Part shown: positions 13,842 through 22,358 of the stretch, in pieces
Numbering within the stretch: position 1 is the stretch's first letter
Layout: every line of letters begins with the position of its first letter
Source of the DNA: Blastocatellia bacterium
Lineage (GTDB): Bacteria > Acidobacteriota > Blastocatellia > Pyrinomonadales > Pyrinomonadaceae
Direction: 5' to 3'
DNA: 64,000 bases
Assembly: GCA_003168335.1 (NCBI GenBank)
Contig: PMSM01000006.1
Location: forward strand, 572,320 to 636,319
The notes under the pieces: generated by a model
Database searches by the model: none
Seen by the model: the letters and a program-made list of their open reading frames with translations, nothing else
Told to the model about the DNA's origin: nothing
Made by a program: the position numbers and the translations under genes

Positions 13842-16265
13842 TCAGGGCCCTTTCGTGGAAGTCTTCTCAGAAAGTATCCAATGGCGCGGATCGAGCTCTA
13901 CTTTCGTTGGCCTCGCGGGCAGTTTGAGCTGAAACGTCGCGCTGGGACCGAAGGCATGTACCGTCGCCGTGGCCGACTGATTACCACCAAAAGTAATCAC
14001 AATCGGCAGCACCATGAACCAGTCGTTCGGCGCATTGTCCTGCGTGACGGTTCCCGTGAGCAGAACTTTACCGTCAGGCTGGTCCTGTAGCTGATAGTTC
14101 ATCTGATACGAAGGCAGGTCCGACTGGTACACCCATTGTTTGAAGAACCAGTCGAGATTGTTGAGCTTGTACATGCGCGCGATTGGCGACTTGGCAAAAT
14201 GCTCGTTCGCCACGTGACGAAAGTCATCGGTAGAGGCGCGCTGGTCCTGATACTGCTTTACAAAATCACTCATCATGTCAAAGAACCCGTTTCCTTGTCC
14301 GGTGGTGGGATCGGTCAAGAGGAAATGGAGCATCCTCAGCACCAGGGCCCCTTTATTGTAAATGAGGGTTGAGTATGCACCGCGGGTCTTGCTGGTGTTG
14401 AGCCGGTGGCCGAGGATGATCGGGCCCACGTCCACCAGCCGACCCTTGCCGGGCCCGGTGCGAGTCTGGGGCGGATCTTTTAAAGATGAGCGCAGCCGTG
14501 CAATCAAATCGTCTTCCGAGCCCGCGCCGGCCCTCAGGCCCGTATACATAATCCCCGAATACTCCGCGAAGCCCTCGCTCAACCATTGATCGCGATAAGA
14601 CCGCCAGGTGACGATGTCGCCCCACCATTGGTGGGCCGTCTCGTGAGCGATGAAAACGTAAGTGTACTTGCTGGCTCGATCCGTGGCCGGGATCATTAAG
14701 AGGGTCGGAAAACCCTGACCGAAGTTGAACGGATGAAAGGCGGCTCCAAAAGTCGGATAAGGATATTTGCCAAACAACGAGGTGAAGTATCGCAGCGAAT
14801 TATCAAGCTCGGCGAGAATAAAGTCTTCCTTAATTGCCAGGACTGATCCGGGCACCGAGCTGAACTCAATCGGTATCGGATCGCCGACACCGCCTTTGTC
14901 AAACCTCACCATCTGCGTATGACGCTCAAACGGCGCCAGCGCGAATGTGTCAAACGGGACGGGTTGCTGCATCTGGTACCTGGTCACCATGGTGTCCTGA
15001 TCGTCGGCGTCGGGAGTTTCGCTCACTCTCGAACCGCCACTGGCAATCTTCAGTTTTCGCGGATGCCGAAAGGTCAAGTCAAAGGTAGCTCGATCAAGAT
15101 AACCGTGCCGGGGAAACCAGGTTGAATTTGAGAGAGGGTAATAGCAGTTTTCCACGCTGACCGCGTCGTACATAAAATCGCCCTGCAGGACGAGTTCGAG
15201 ATTGAGTTTCTCTCCCACCGCCACCTGAGCCGGAAGGAAGACAGTAAAGCCTCCTTCCCAATCTTCCTGGACGAAAAACAGGTCTGTGTCGCCCAGTCGC
15301 GCCTGCTGAAGTCGCAGTTGCTTTTTCAGTCTTTGGTTCTCCTCCTCACCCAGGCTCTCTCCGATGCTGAAAGGAACAGCGCGCACGTTCGCGGCCGTGA
15401 CTATCGAGTCGACGCGTGTCTGCAAACGAACGTATTTCTTGTGCTGGCGCAAATCGATGTTCATCTCATAGTGAGTGATGTCGATCAGATTGTTTACGTC
15501 CGAATAGCTTACGGTACCGTGTGCATAGTCGTCTTTTCCGTAGAAGGCCATCCAGATTTCGTTGTTATCGGTGGCAGAGTCGTAAGCGAAGATCAAACCC
15601 TTCTCGCCGCCATTAAGACCAAAGTCGGCTACGGGAATGCGGTCCTGATAGTCCAGCACCAGACTAAAACGCCCGCGCTTGCCACCCTCGAAATTCGCGA
15701 AAAAGAAGCCCGGGCTTTCCTGGTTAGCGATTGACAGCGCCAAACGGGACGAAAGGTTTGCGCCGGTCTCTTTCAGGATGCGCGGCTCCACCTCCGCCGC
15801 CAGCTTCTGCGCTCGCTCATCAGCGGGTCCGGCCGTGGGTTTCACGGCCAGGCTTTCAAAAGTGTCGTCACTGAATCGCAGGATCGCGATCTTAAAATCC
15901 GATTCCACGCCGGCGGTGCCCAGCAGACGCTTGACGTTTTCTTTTTCAAACTCGCTGGGCGGCACCTCGCCTGCGAATTTGCCGTTGCCGACGAAAACAG
16001 CTCCAGTCACCCGGCCGTCGATCGGGGCGGCAAAATAAAATGTGCCGTCAAAAGTCATCTGCACGCGATCTCGGGTGAGCACCAGATCCCTGACCGCTGC
16101 CGAGCCGCCGCTCAACTTGAATGATTTGAGCTGAGCGTACAAATCTTTGGCGTTGGTTGCAGGCTTGTCCTGCGCCGAGGTTGCCGGCGCGATCAGCAAT
16201 AGGGCGGTTGCTGACAGGAAGAGAAATCGAAACCAATGAGAGGCGCGGGGGAAAGCGATTTTCAT
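13842..16265 (-). CDS. M1-family (aminopeptidase N-like) secreted zinc peptidase
   Basis: The 807-residue protein starts with a signal peptide (basic MKIAFPRASHWFR, hydrophobic core to residue about 30, then SAQD). The zinc site is HETAH at residues 541-545 followed by E564 in LSEGFAEY, i.e. HExxH-x18-E, the M1 gluzincin arrangement. The large N-terminal part (about 35-400) is beta-rich and unlike the standard aminopeptidase N domain. The exopeptidase motif GxMEN expected before the zinc site is not present; the corresponding stretch is GAAFHPFNFGQGFPTLLMIP, so it may be an atypical M1-like peptidase. It is probably periplasmic or secreted. The substrate is unknown. Confidence 0.85.
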   Translation of the reverse strand: MKIAFPRASHWFRFLFLSATALLLIAPATSAQDKPATNAKDLYAQLKSFKLSGGSAAVRDLVLTRDRVQMTFDGTFYFAAPIDGRVTGAVFVGNGKFAGEVPPSEFEKENVKRLLGTAGVESDFKIAILRFSDDTFESLAVKPTAGPADERAQKLAAEVEPRILKETGANLSSRLALSIANQESPGFFFANFEGGKRGRFSLVLDYQDRIPVADFGLNGGEKGLIFAYDSATDNNEIWMAFYGKDDYAHGTVSYSDVNNLIDITHYEMNIDLRQHKKYVRLQTRVDSIVTAANVRAVPFSIGESLGEEENQRLKKQLRLQQARLGDTDLFFVQEDWEGGFTVFLPAQVAVGEKLNLELVLQGDFMYDAVSVENCYYPLSNSTWFPRHGYLDRATFDLTFRHPRKLKIASGGSRVSETPDADDQDTMVTRYQMQQPVPFDTFALAPFERHTQMVRFDKGGVGDPIPIEFSSVPGSVLAIKEDFILAELDNSLRYFTSLFGKYPYPTFGAAFHPFNFGQGFPTLLMIPATDRASKYTYVFIAHETAHQWWGDIVTWRSYRDQWLSEGFAEYSGIMYTGLRAGAGSEDDLIARLRSSLKDPPQTRTGPGKGRLVDVGPIILGHRLNTSKTRGAYSTLIYNKGALVLRMLHFLLTDPTTGQGNGFFDMMSDFVKQYQDQRASTDDFRHVANEHFAKSPIARMYKLNNLDWFFKQWVYQSDLPSYQMNYQLQDQPDGKVLLTGTVTQDNAPNDWFMVLPIVITFGGNQSATATVHAFGPSATFQLKLPARPTKVELDPRHWILSEKTSTKGP

Positions 16266-16609
16266 TAGGAGTCTCCGATCAATGAAGAGGAAGCTTTGCC
16301 GACAGGCAAACCCTAATTCGGTCCGCAGATTCTGTCAATCACGGGTAATGGGTCAGGTCGTATGATAGCCCACTTCATTACCAGGAGCGCTAACATGCAG
16401 TTGGACAGGATTGACAGGATGAGACCGCCCAGGATCACGTCGACTTTCTGCACGCCATGCCCGCATGGTTTGGGTTGGTGCTGGGAACACGCAAATAAAT
16501 TTGGAGTGCGCTGACTTGTCAGCGCTTTGTTAAGCGGCGACTTGTCGCCGCTCTCTAACCAGGTAGCAATTATTCTTACTTGCCCTCCCGAGTATACTCG
16601 CTGGCAATA
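16266..16609. other. Intergenic region carrying a REP-like repeat
   Basis: This 344-bp region between the M1 peptidase and the transposase remnant contains no gene. At 16500-16558 it holds copy 2 of the TTGGAGTGCGCTGAC repeat. Around 16395-16425 is GTTGGACAGGATTGACAGGA, a short direct duplication (GACAGGAT...GACAGGAT). Confidence 0.6.
16500..16558. repeat. TTGGAGTGCGCTGAC repeat, copy 2, beside RAYT remnant
   Basis: The unit reads TTGGAGTGCGCTGACTTGTC, AGCGCTTTGTTAAGC, then GCGGCGACTTGTCGCCGC. It contains two dyads (GCGCTGACTTGTCAGCGC and GCGGCGACTTGTCGCCGC), the two-hairpin form of REP/BIME elements. It lies about 50 bp upstream of a REP-associated tyrosine transposase start. Confidence 0.85.
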
Positions 16610-17095
16610 ATGTCCATAGATTGGCCCCACGCGCCTGTCCACCGGCTGGATTCGGCCGGCATATTCATGGTCACGGCCGCGACGCTCCATAAGAACCATC
16701 TGTTCGCAGATGCGGGCAAGTTAACCTTGCTCGAACACGGCTTACTCTCGCTGGCGAAACAGTATCAATGGCAGCTCGAGGCCTGGGCGGTCTTTACGAA
16801 TCACTATCACTTTGTCGCGCGACGCAAACGTGAATCAGCGAGTTTGAAAAAATTGCTAACCCATCTTCACGCCGATTCGGCGAGGGACCTTAATCGCATG
16901 GACGAGGAGATCGGTAGAGAGGTGTGGTTCAACTTCTGGGACACCAAACTTACTTACGAACGCTCCTACCTGGCCCGACTCAACTATGTTCACCCTTGCT
17001 CAAGCGACCTGAATGGGTACGTATTGACCGCAATAGCGTGCGTTATTCGCTTCACTCGTCGATTCCTTCTTAGCCATATCCTTGTAAGAATGTGA
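16610..17095 (+). pseudogene. REP-associated tyrosine transposase (RAYT, Y1_Tnp), C-terminally degraded
   Basis: From the Met at 16610 the frame reads WPHAPVHRLDSAGIFMVTAA, then the HUH-like segment LEAWAVFTNHYHFVAR with the metal-binding HxH, and later VWFNFWDTKLTYERSYLARL and NYVH. In intact RAYTs this last block continues as NPVxHGLV and carries the catalytic tyrosine region plus about 30 more residues. Here the sequence becomes unrelated (PCSSDLNGYVLT) and stops at 17095, so the protein is truncated or rearranged after NYVH. RAYTs are single-copy transposases that mobilise REP repeats, and a two-hairpin repeat lies just upstream. I treat it as a decayed gene. Confidence 0.75.
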
Positions 17096-17289
17096 CTAAA
17101 TGGTGGCGGCCTCAGTCTCCAACCCTTGCGAACGTTGATCTAAGTCTCCGGTTCCTGACTTCGTCCTGGCTCGACTCCGCTTTGTGGCCCCACCCGTGCA
17201 TCTGCGGATTGCGACAACATCTGAAAAAAGCGGTTCCAATTACTAAATCACGGTGCTCAGTGCCGGGTTGGACTTGATGGGAGATTTTT

Positions 17290-19299
17290 ATGAACAGGAT
17301 CAAATTATGGCCGCACGCGACAATCGTGGCAGTAGTGGTGGCGCTCATCGCCGGCCTCGGCGTGTGGTTTTATGCAAAACATGAACAGACGGTGACTGCT
17401 GAGGCACTGCCCAATGCCGCGCGCATTCAGCGCGTGGATGGCCAGGTCGCCCTTAGTACTATTAGCAATAGCCCCGCGAACACCGATGGTGCGAATGCAG
17501 AGTGGAGAGCCGCGACTGCAAATCAACCCTTCTCTGTAGGAGATCGCATCTACACGCGTGAAAACTCGCACGCCTCGCTCGCCTTTAACGGACGCAATTT
17601 CGCGCGGCTCGACCCAAACACATCACTTGACGTGGTGTCCTGCGGCAACCGCCGCACTCAGCTGGCGCTCCGCGATGGCTCGGCGACGTTCGACGTCGGG
17701 TATTTAGAACCTAATGAATTGTTCGAAGTAGCCACGCCCAACGGCGCGGTAGACTTTGATCAGCCCGGGCTTTACAACATTGGTTTCAATAACAACGGCG
17801 GTGTGCTCGTCTCAGTGTTGAGCGGACTGGCGCGGGTTGTAGGCTCGGGCGGCTCAAGCCAGATCAACAAAGGCGCGATGCTTACTCTGCTGGGCCAGTC
17901 AGCATCTGCGGCTTCGTTGTCGCGCTTGAATGGCCAGGATGCCGGATATCAGGTCGACAATTATTACCGATATCAATATCCGAATTCTTATGACGGACGT
18001 TACAACAACTACGACGCCTATCTTAGTGATCCTAACTATTACGATCCTTACCGGCGCAACGCGAGTTACCAGTATGCGAGCTCATACATTCCGGGCCTCA
18101 ACGATCTGGATGCTTACGGCGACTGGCAAAACGTAAGCGGCTATGGCTATGCGTGGAGACCGCGGGTTGATTCAAGTTGGATTCCTTATCAGCAGGGTTA
18201 CTGGACCAACGATTATCCGTATGGGCCGACCTGGGTTTCAAGTGAGACCTGGGGGTATGCGCCGTATCACTATGGACGTTGGGCCAGCGTGGGTAACCAG
18301 TGGTACTGGATTCCCGATGGCGTGAACACGACGCCGCAGTATGCTCCGGCGCTCGTCGCTTTCGTTTCGCTAAGCGACTCGAACCAAATCGGCTGGGTCC
18401 CGCTGGGACCGGGCGACGTTTATGCGCCGCGCTATTATGACAACAATTGGCAGCCGCAATATCTGACGCGGGCGAATGTAGTGCCTGGGCAACTTTTCAA
18501 TCTGGCCACACCTGGGGCGGTCACGGTTGTACCCCTCGATGCTTTCGGCCGGACCATCGATCCGCGCAGTGTCCGCAGGATTGATCAGCAGACGTTGGCA
18601 TCAGTGCGGCCAACGCTCGATCCTTTGACGCTGACGCCGCTGCGCCATGCAGTGCTGAATTCCGCCTGGGGTCGCGGCAAGATTGACCTGCCGCCGGGCA
18701 TTGCCAAGAAACTTAACGACACGCACGTGGTGGTCAGCGCCGATCCCGGAGAGTCGCGGTTTCGAAAGGACCTGGCTAAGTCGATGCGGGTGGAAACGGT
18801 TCCGGAAAACTCCAGGGCTCAAAAGCTGAATTTGAAAGATGAGCGTAAGGGCGAAGTAGCTCAGCAGCCCGATGCAGCGCGCAAGCAACAGATTGACGCG
18901 CAGGCCGGCGACGTAGCGCGAGGTAATAAGGATGCGAAGGATGCGGGCCGGATCGAGCGGACTGTTGGGCAGGCGCGCTCGGATGTGCCGAAGCAACAAA
19001 AGGCTCAAGAGCGAGCCCAACGACAGGCTGCACCACAAGCCCAGCGAATTGCTGCATCACAAGCTCAGCGGAAGGCAGCCCCACGAGCGCAAGTAGCACG
19101 AGTAGGACAACCGGCAAACGCAGCAGCAGCTCCTCAGCCAGCAAAGGCACGCGTCCAGCCGGCCCCGCCTCGTAAGGCTGCAGCGGCGCCGCAAACTGTA
19201 AAGCAAGCGAAACCCGCAGCCCAGGGCGCGCCGAAACAAGAAGGCAAACCGCCGGCAGCGGCCGCCGCGGGAGGCAAAGGCAAGGACAAACATCCGTAG
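17290..19299 (+). CDS. FecR-like/DUF6600-domain surface protein with Ala/Gln-rich tail
   Basis: This 669-residue protein has an N-terminal membrane anchor or signal (LWPHATIVAVVVALIAGLGV), a FecR-like beta domain at about 40-200 (AARIQRVDGQVALST, later FSVGDRIYTRENSHASLAFN and FEVATPNGAVDF), and a DUF6600-type region at about 255-345. The latter is rich in Tyr/Trp: NDLDAYGDWQNVSGYGYAWR, GYWTNDYPYGPTWVS, YHYGRWASVGNQWYWIPDG. The last 150 residues are a low-complexity Ala/Gln/Lys/Pro tail (PQAQRIAASQAQRKAAP), basic and probably disordered. A GGGAG site precedes the ATG. The function is unknown; an envelope or extracellular location is inferred. Confidence 0.82.
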   Translation: MNRIKLWPHATIVAVVVALIAGLGVWFYAKHEQTVTAEALPNAARIQRVDGQVALSTISNSPANTDGANAEWRAATANQPFSVGDRIYTRENSHASLAFNGRNFARLDPNTSLDVVSCGNRRTQLALRDGSATFDVGYLEPNELFEVATPNGAVDFDQPGLYNIGFNNNGGVLVSVLSGLARVVGSGGSSQINKGAMLTLLGQSASAASLSRLNGQDAGYQVDNYYRYQYPNSYDGRYNNYDAYLSDPNYYDPYRRNASYQYASSYIPGLNDLDAYGDWQNVSGYGYAWRPRVDSSWIPYQQGYWTNDYPYGPTWVSSETWGYAPYHYGRWASVGNQWYWIPDGVNTTPQYAPALVAFVSLSDSNQIGWVPLGPGDVYAPRYYDNNWQPQYLTRANVVPGQLFNLATPGAVTVVPLDAFGRTIDPRSVRRIDQQTLASVRPTLDPLTLTPLRHAVLNSAWGRGKIDLPPGIAKKLNDTHVVVSADPGESRFRKDLAKSMRVETVPENSRAQKLNLKDERKGEVAQQPDAARKQQIDAQAGDVARGNKDAKDAGRIERTVGQARSDVPKQQKAQERAQRQAAPQAQRIAASQAQRKAAPRAQVARVGQPANAAAAPQPAKARVQPAPPRKAAAAPQTVKQAKPAAQGAPKQEGKPPAAAAAGGKGKDKHP

Positions 19300-19306
19300 A
19301 CGTGGT

Positions 19307-19430
19307 AGTCCGCGCAACGGACGAATGATAATAGCCCAGAACTTCAGTGCTGGGGATCAAGGTCGTATGAAGACGATAAGCGGACGGCTGAAGCCGACTA
19401 ATCACGTGATCAGTCGTCCGCTGCACGGAC
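19307..19430. repeat. Palindromic repeat unit related to 9630-9740
   Basis: GTCCGCGCAACGGAC near 19311-19325 and GTCCGCTGCACGGAC near 19416-19430 flank AGCCCAGAACTTCAGTGCTG and GCGGACGGCTGAAGCCGAC. The internal AGCCCAG...CTGGG stem and the CGGACGGCTGA motif recur at 9630-9740, so these are two diverged copies of one family. Confidence 0.7.
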
Positions 19431-19592
19431 TCAGGATTTGTATTGGGGGTTGGGGCGCGAGGCCGGGGTGGCACGCCGAGGCGGCGCTGTGAGGCCCGGC
19501 CTCGCCTGACCGTTGGCGTGTCTTTCGAAGTGGCGCCAGTGCAGAATCTTGACCCGGTAGTTTATAATCGCGAACGAGCGACGGAGGTAATC

Positions 19593-19808
19593 ATGTCAAC
19601 CACTGCCGATAAACTAGCGTCGGAGATTCGAGACTTGCCGGATGTGGAAAAGCTGCGTCTGGTGGACGCAATCCTCACGGACCTTGATAAACCGGATCCC
19701 GAAATTGATCGCATCTGGGCCGAGGAAGCTCGTAAGCGATGGGCAGCTTATAAGGCGGGCGCGATTCCGACCGTGCCTTACGAAGATGTGATAGCCAAAC
19801 ACAGCTGA
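19593..19808 (+). CDS. Addiction-module antitoxin (TIGR02574-type)
   Basis: The ATG at 19593 follows GGAGG by 5 nt and gives 71 residues. The sequence ADKLASEIRDLPDVEKLRLV with DLDKPDPEIDRIWAEEARKR and a KAGAIPTVPYEDV tail is the putative addiction-module component family, the usual partner of a RelE/ParE-type toxin. It probably binds and neutralises the downstream toxin and represses the operon. The toxin starts 2 bp after its stop but carries a frameshift. Confidence 0.88.
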   Translation: MSTTADKLASEIRDLPDVEKLRLVDAILTDLDKPDPEIDRIWAEEARKRWAAYKAGAIPTVPYEDVIAKHS

Positions 19809-19810
19809 GA

Positions 19811-20105
19811 ATGAACATCCGCTTCCTCACGCCGGCGCAAAAAGAAGTCGATGAGTTCCGTCCGCTGGTATGACGAACAGGCTAGTCTCGGCCGCGATTT
19901 CCTGGATGAACTCGATCGCGGCGTCCGCCTGATCAAATCCCATCCACTTGCTGCGACAGAAATCGAATCAGAAATTCGACGCTGTTTGTTACATCGCTTC
20001 CCGTATGCCCTAATCTACGGCATCGACGGGGACACGATCGTCGTGATCGCCGTGGCGCATCTTCATCGGAGGCCGCGTTATTGGTCGGATCGCATTGACG
20101 AGTAG
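19811..20105 (+). pseudogene. RelE/ParE-family toxin with a +1 frameshift
   Basis: An ATG at 19811, 2 bp after the antitoxin stop, starts MNIRFLTPAQKEVDEF, the normal N terminus of ParE-type toxins, but this frame ends at 19871-19873. The rest, VRWYDEQASLGRDFLDELDR through LHRFPYALIYGIDGDTIVVI to HLHRRPRYWSD, is in the +1 frame from 19860. Joining the frames restores a full-length ParE of about 97 residues. An ATG at 19851 could start an 84-residue form lacking the first beta strand. So the toxin is either inactivated, shortened, frameshifted on purpose, or hit by a sequencing error. Confidence 0.8.
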
Positions 20106-20297
20106 ATCGTTTCTATCGCTCGCTACGCGGGCTGGCAAAAACAAATGTCTGGGATCCAGGGGCGTTGCCCCTGGCTACTACATGTCACGCCTTCAGCGTG
20201 AAGAGTGGAGCCCTCCCTCACCGCCCCCACCCCAGCCGGGCTGCCCGTCTGGGGACCCCGGGTCGGGCTAGTGCCCCGGCGATAACTCGCTTGCGAC
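20106..20297. repeat. Hairpin-rich repeats between toxin and yceI-like gene
   Basis: The stretch contains CAGGGGCGTTGCCCCTG (about 20157-20173), CACGCCTTCAGCGTG (about 20187-20201) and a C/G-rich tract. The CTTCAGCGTGAAGA motif recurs near 21099-21117 in the other flank of the yceI-like gene. Confidence 0.6.
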
Positions 20298-20852
20298 TTA
20301 CTCATCTTCCAAAATCGCTTCAGCATCAATTGTGATCTCGACGGTGTTGCTGACAACGATGCCGCCCCGGTCCATGGTGTCGTTCCAACTGACACCAAAG
20401 TCCTGGCGATTGATTGAGGTCCTGGCGACGAAGCCGGCGCGGGTCTTTGGTCCCTTGTCGACGCCGTCTTCCCACCAGGGCGTTTGCCATTGCCCGAGGT
20501 AGTGGACGTCGAGCTCCACCGGGTTGGTCTTGCCGCGAATCGTGAGCTGGCCCGTCACGCGGTAATCAACCTCGCCAATCACCACAACCTGGTGGCCGCG
20601 AAAAGTGATCTCGGGAAACTTTTCCGCGTCGAGAAAGTCTGCGCTGCGCAAGTGATTGTCGCGCGCGGGCTCTCCGGTCCAAATCTTGCGCGCGTCGATG
20701 GTGACTTCGACGGAAGCGGCAGCCGGGTTTTTCGGATCGAAGTTGAGCGAGCCGTGCACGTCTTTGAAATGTCCACGGACATGAGTGACCATCATATGCC
20801 GCGCGCTGAACTCGGCGGCGGTGTGGCCGGGTTCGAAAGTCCATTTAGCCAT
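20298..20852 (-). CDS. YceI-family lipid-binding protein
   Basis: The start at 20850-20852 (MAKWTFEPGHTAAEFSARHM) gives 184 residues; the longer frame reads through repeats and is rejected. YceI proteins are lipocalin-like beta barrels that bind polyprenyl or other lipids. Family features are FEPGHTAAEFSARHMMVTHV, RGHFKDVHGSLNFD, the central AEKFPEITFRGHQVV and the C-terminal TSINRQDFGVSWNDTMDRGG. There is no signal peptide, so this version is probably cytoplasmic, as in many Acidobacteria-type homologues. It sits between two repeat-filled gaps and is monocistronic. Confidence 0.9.
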   Translation of the reverse strand: MAKWTFEPGHTAAEFSARHMMVTHVRGHFKDVHGSLNFDPKNPAAASVEVTIDARKIWTGEPARDNHLRSADFLDAEKFPEITFRGHQVVVIGEVDYRVTGQLTIRGKTNPVELDVHYLGQWQTPWWEDGVDKGPKTRAGFVARTSINRQDFGVSWNDTMDRGGIVVSNTVEITIDAEAILEDE

Positions 20853-21280
20853 AGTGAGTAAATCGTAAATGGTAAATCGCGAATGGTAAAGGCGGGGCGA
20901 GGCTGCGCCTCGCCGCAGAGGCGTAGCCTCTAGAAAAAGGGGAGGCCGCCGGAAAGCCGGAGTCGAGCGCCCCAGCGCGGCTGCCGCTCCGGGGACCCCG
21001 CGCTTTCCCCAATGTGCTGCGGCGGAGCCGCGGAGAGATACGGGCGGGGTTACGCGCGTTCCGGGAACCGTGAGTCGCAGCGAGTGGGTATTACATTTCA
21101 CGCTTTCAGCGTGAAGATCCAAAGCGCCTCGGGCACTCCAAAGATCCACCCGCTAACGCGGGTGGTACTAACCTCAGCTATACTCTGTTTTCCAAATGAC
21201 GTGCGGGCGAGGGTGCCCGCGTTCCCAGCATGAGGAAGCGTCTTGAATTGGAAGATGAACCGGCTGGAGTATTCGTACCA
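20853..21280. other. Repeat-filled intergenic region between divergent genes
   Basis: This 428-bp gap is packed with small inverted repeats: GGCGAGGCTGCGCCTCGCC (about 20894-20912), AGAGGCGTAGCCTCT (20917-20931), GCCGCCGGAAAGCCGG, CACGCTTTCAGCGTG (21099-21113) and CCACCCGCTAACGCGGGTGG (21147-21166). No gene is supported in it. Confidence 0.65.
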
Positions 21281-22210
21281 ATGCCTCATGTGAAAATTGG
21301 TGATCAGCAACTTGAGTACGTTTGGCATGGGCCTCGGCCTGACGCGGCGCCGACGCTCATCTTTCTGCATGAAGGTCTCGGCTGTGTCGCCATGTGGCGC
21401 GATTTTCCCGAGCGACTAGCCGAGGCAACGGGATGCGGGGCGCTGGTCTATAGCCGGGCGGGCTATGGCAACTCTGACCGTTGTGAGTTGCCGCGCACCG
21501 TGCGATTCATGCACGACGAAGCACTGGTGATTCTGCCGCGGGTGTTGGATGCTTTTCAGATCCGCGAAGCGATTCTGGTTGGCCACAGTGACGGCGGATC
21601 AATTGCGCTCATACACGCTGGGGGGATTCTTAACCACGACACAAAGATTGCTGGCAGGAACAGGAATAGGTTGGGCGAGCTTTCGCCGGGGATCTTAATT
21701 CGCGGTTTGATCCTGGAAGCGCCGCATGTCTTCGTCGAAGAAATTGGTCTCGAAAGCATCAGAGCGATTGCCGAAGAATATCGCACTGCGATCGTTAATG
21801 TGCCGTCGGCCGAGCGAGACGCAGGCAGGATGCCTGTTAACCGCCCGCAGGATGCGGACGCTCGGGCGGGCGCTTTGGTGGGCGCTCCGTCGGTTTTGAA
21901 GCAACGCCTGGCGCGTTATCACGGAGAGAATGTCGACGCGACTTTCTGGGGATGGAATGATGTCTGGCTGAATCCTCGGTTTCAGTCCTGGAATATTGAA
22001 GAGTATCTGCCGCAGATTCAGATACCGGTGCTGCTGATTCAGGGAGAAGATGACCGGTACGGAACGTTGGCGCAGGTCAAAGCCATCGAAGCCGGTTGTC
22101 AGGGTCCAGTGCGCACAGTGCTGCTCGAGGACTGTGGACACAGCCCGCATCTGGACCAGCCGGCGCAGGCGCTCGAGGCGATGCGGAAGTTCGTGGCAGA
22201 GTTGAAATGA
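21281..22210 (+). CDS. Alpha/beta hydrolase with repeat-derived insertions
   Basis: I start at 21281 (MPHVKIGDQQLEYVWHG), giving 309 residues; an alternative ATG at 21230 adds 17 residues. Hydrolase features are LIFLHEGLGCVAMWRDFPER (oxyanion region), YSRAGYGNSD, the nucleophile elbow VGHSDGGSIAL, LLIQGEDDRYG (acid region) and EDCGHSPHLDQP (catalytic His). Compared with close alpha/beta hydrolases, two extra stretches interrupt the fold: LNHDTKIAGRNRNRLGELSP, and GRMPVNRPQDADARAGALVG encoded by hairpin DNA at 21822-21869 (CCGCCCG/CGGGCGG arms). These look like repeat sequences retained in frame. The substrate is unknown. Confidence 0.8.
   Translation: MPHVKIGDQQLEYVWHGPRPDAAPTLIFLHEGLGCVAMWRDFPERLAEATGCGALVYSRAGYGNSDRCELPRTVRFMHDEALVILPRVLDAFQIREAILVGHSDGGSIALIHAGGILNHDTKIAGRNRNRLGELSPGILIRGLILEAPHVFVEEIGLESIRAIAEEYRTAIVNVPSAERDAGRMPVNRPQDADARAGALVGAPSVLKQRLARYHGENVDATFWGWNDVWLNPRFQSWNIEEYLPQIQIPVLLIQGEDDRYGTLAQVKAIEAGCQGPVRTVLLEDCGHSPHLDQPAQALEAMRKFVAELK
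21818..21890. repeat. Hairpin repeat inside the alpha/beta hydrolase gene
   Basis: CAGGCA (21822-21827) pairs with TGCCTG (21831-21836), and CCGCCCG (21841-21847) pairs with CGGGCGG (21863-21869). Similar wording (AGGCAAGATGCTGGCGCTCC, GGATGCGGGCGC) occurs in the intergenic repeat at 33200-33300, which supports insertion of a mobile repeat into coding DNA. Confidence 0.6.
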
Positions 22211-22232
22211 CTGTCCACAGAATACACAGAAA

Positions 22233-22357
22233 TTTGGAGTGCGGTGGCAAGCGCAGCGCGACACCGCTTTGTCCGACAAACTTCAGTTTGTCGCTTGTGT
22301 GCTTTTCACTCGAGTTGAGCACAAACAGCGTTAACGACAAACTGAGGTTTATCGGAC
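22233..22357. repeat. CGACAAACTT...GTTTGTCG inverted repeat, copy 1
   Basis: Arms 22271-22293 (GTCCGACAAACTTCAGTTTG start) and 22335-22357 are imperfect complements, and the first arm is itself a dyad. A TTGGAGTGCGGTGGCAAGCG block (22233 on) resembling the RAYT-linked repeat precedes it. The second copy is at 49670-49740. The element lies between convergent genes, 1 bp from the aldo/keto reductase stop. Confidence 0.85.
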
Positions 22358-22358
22358 A

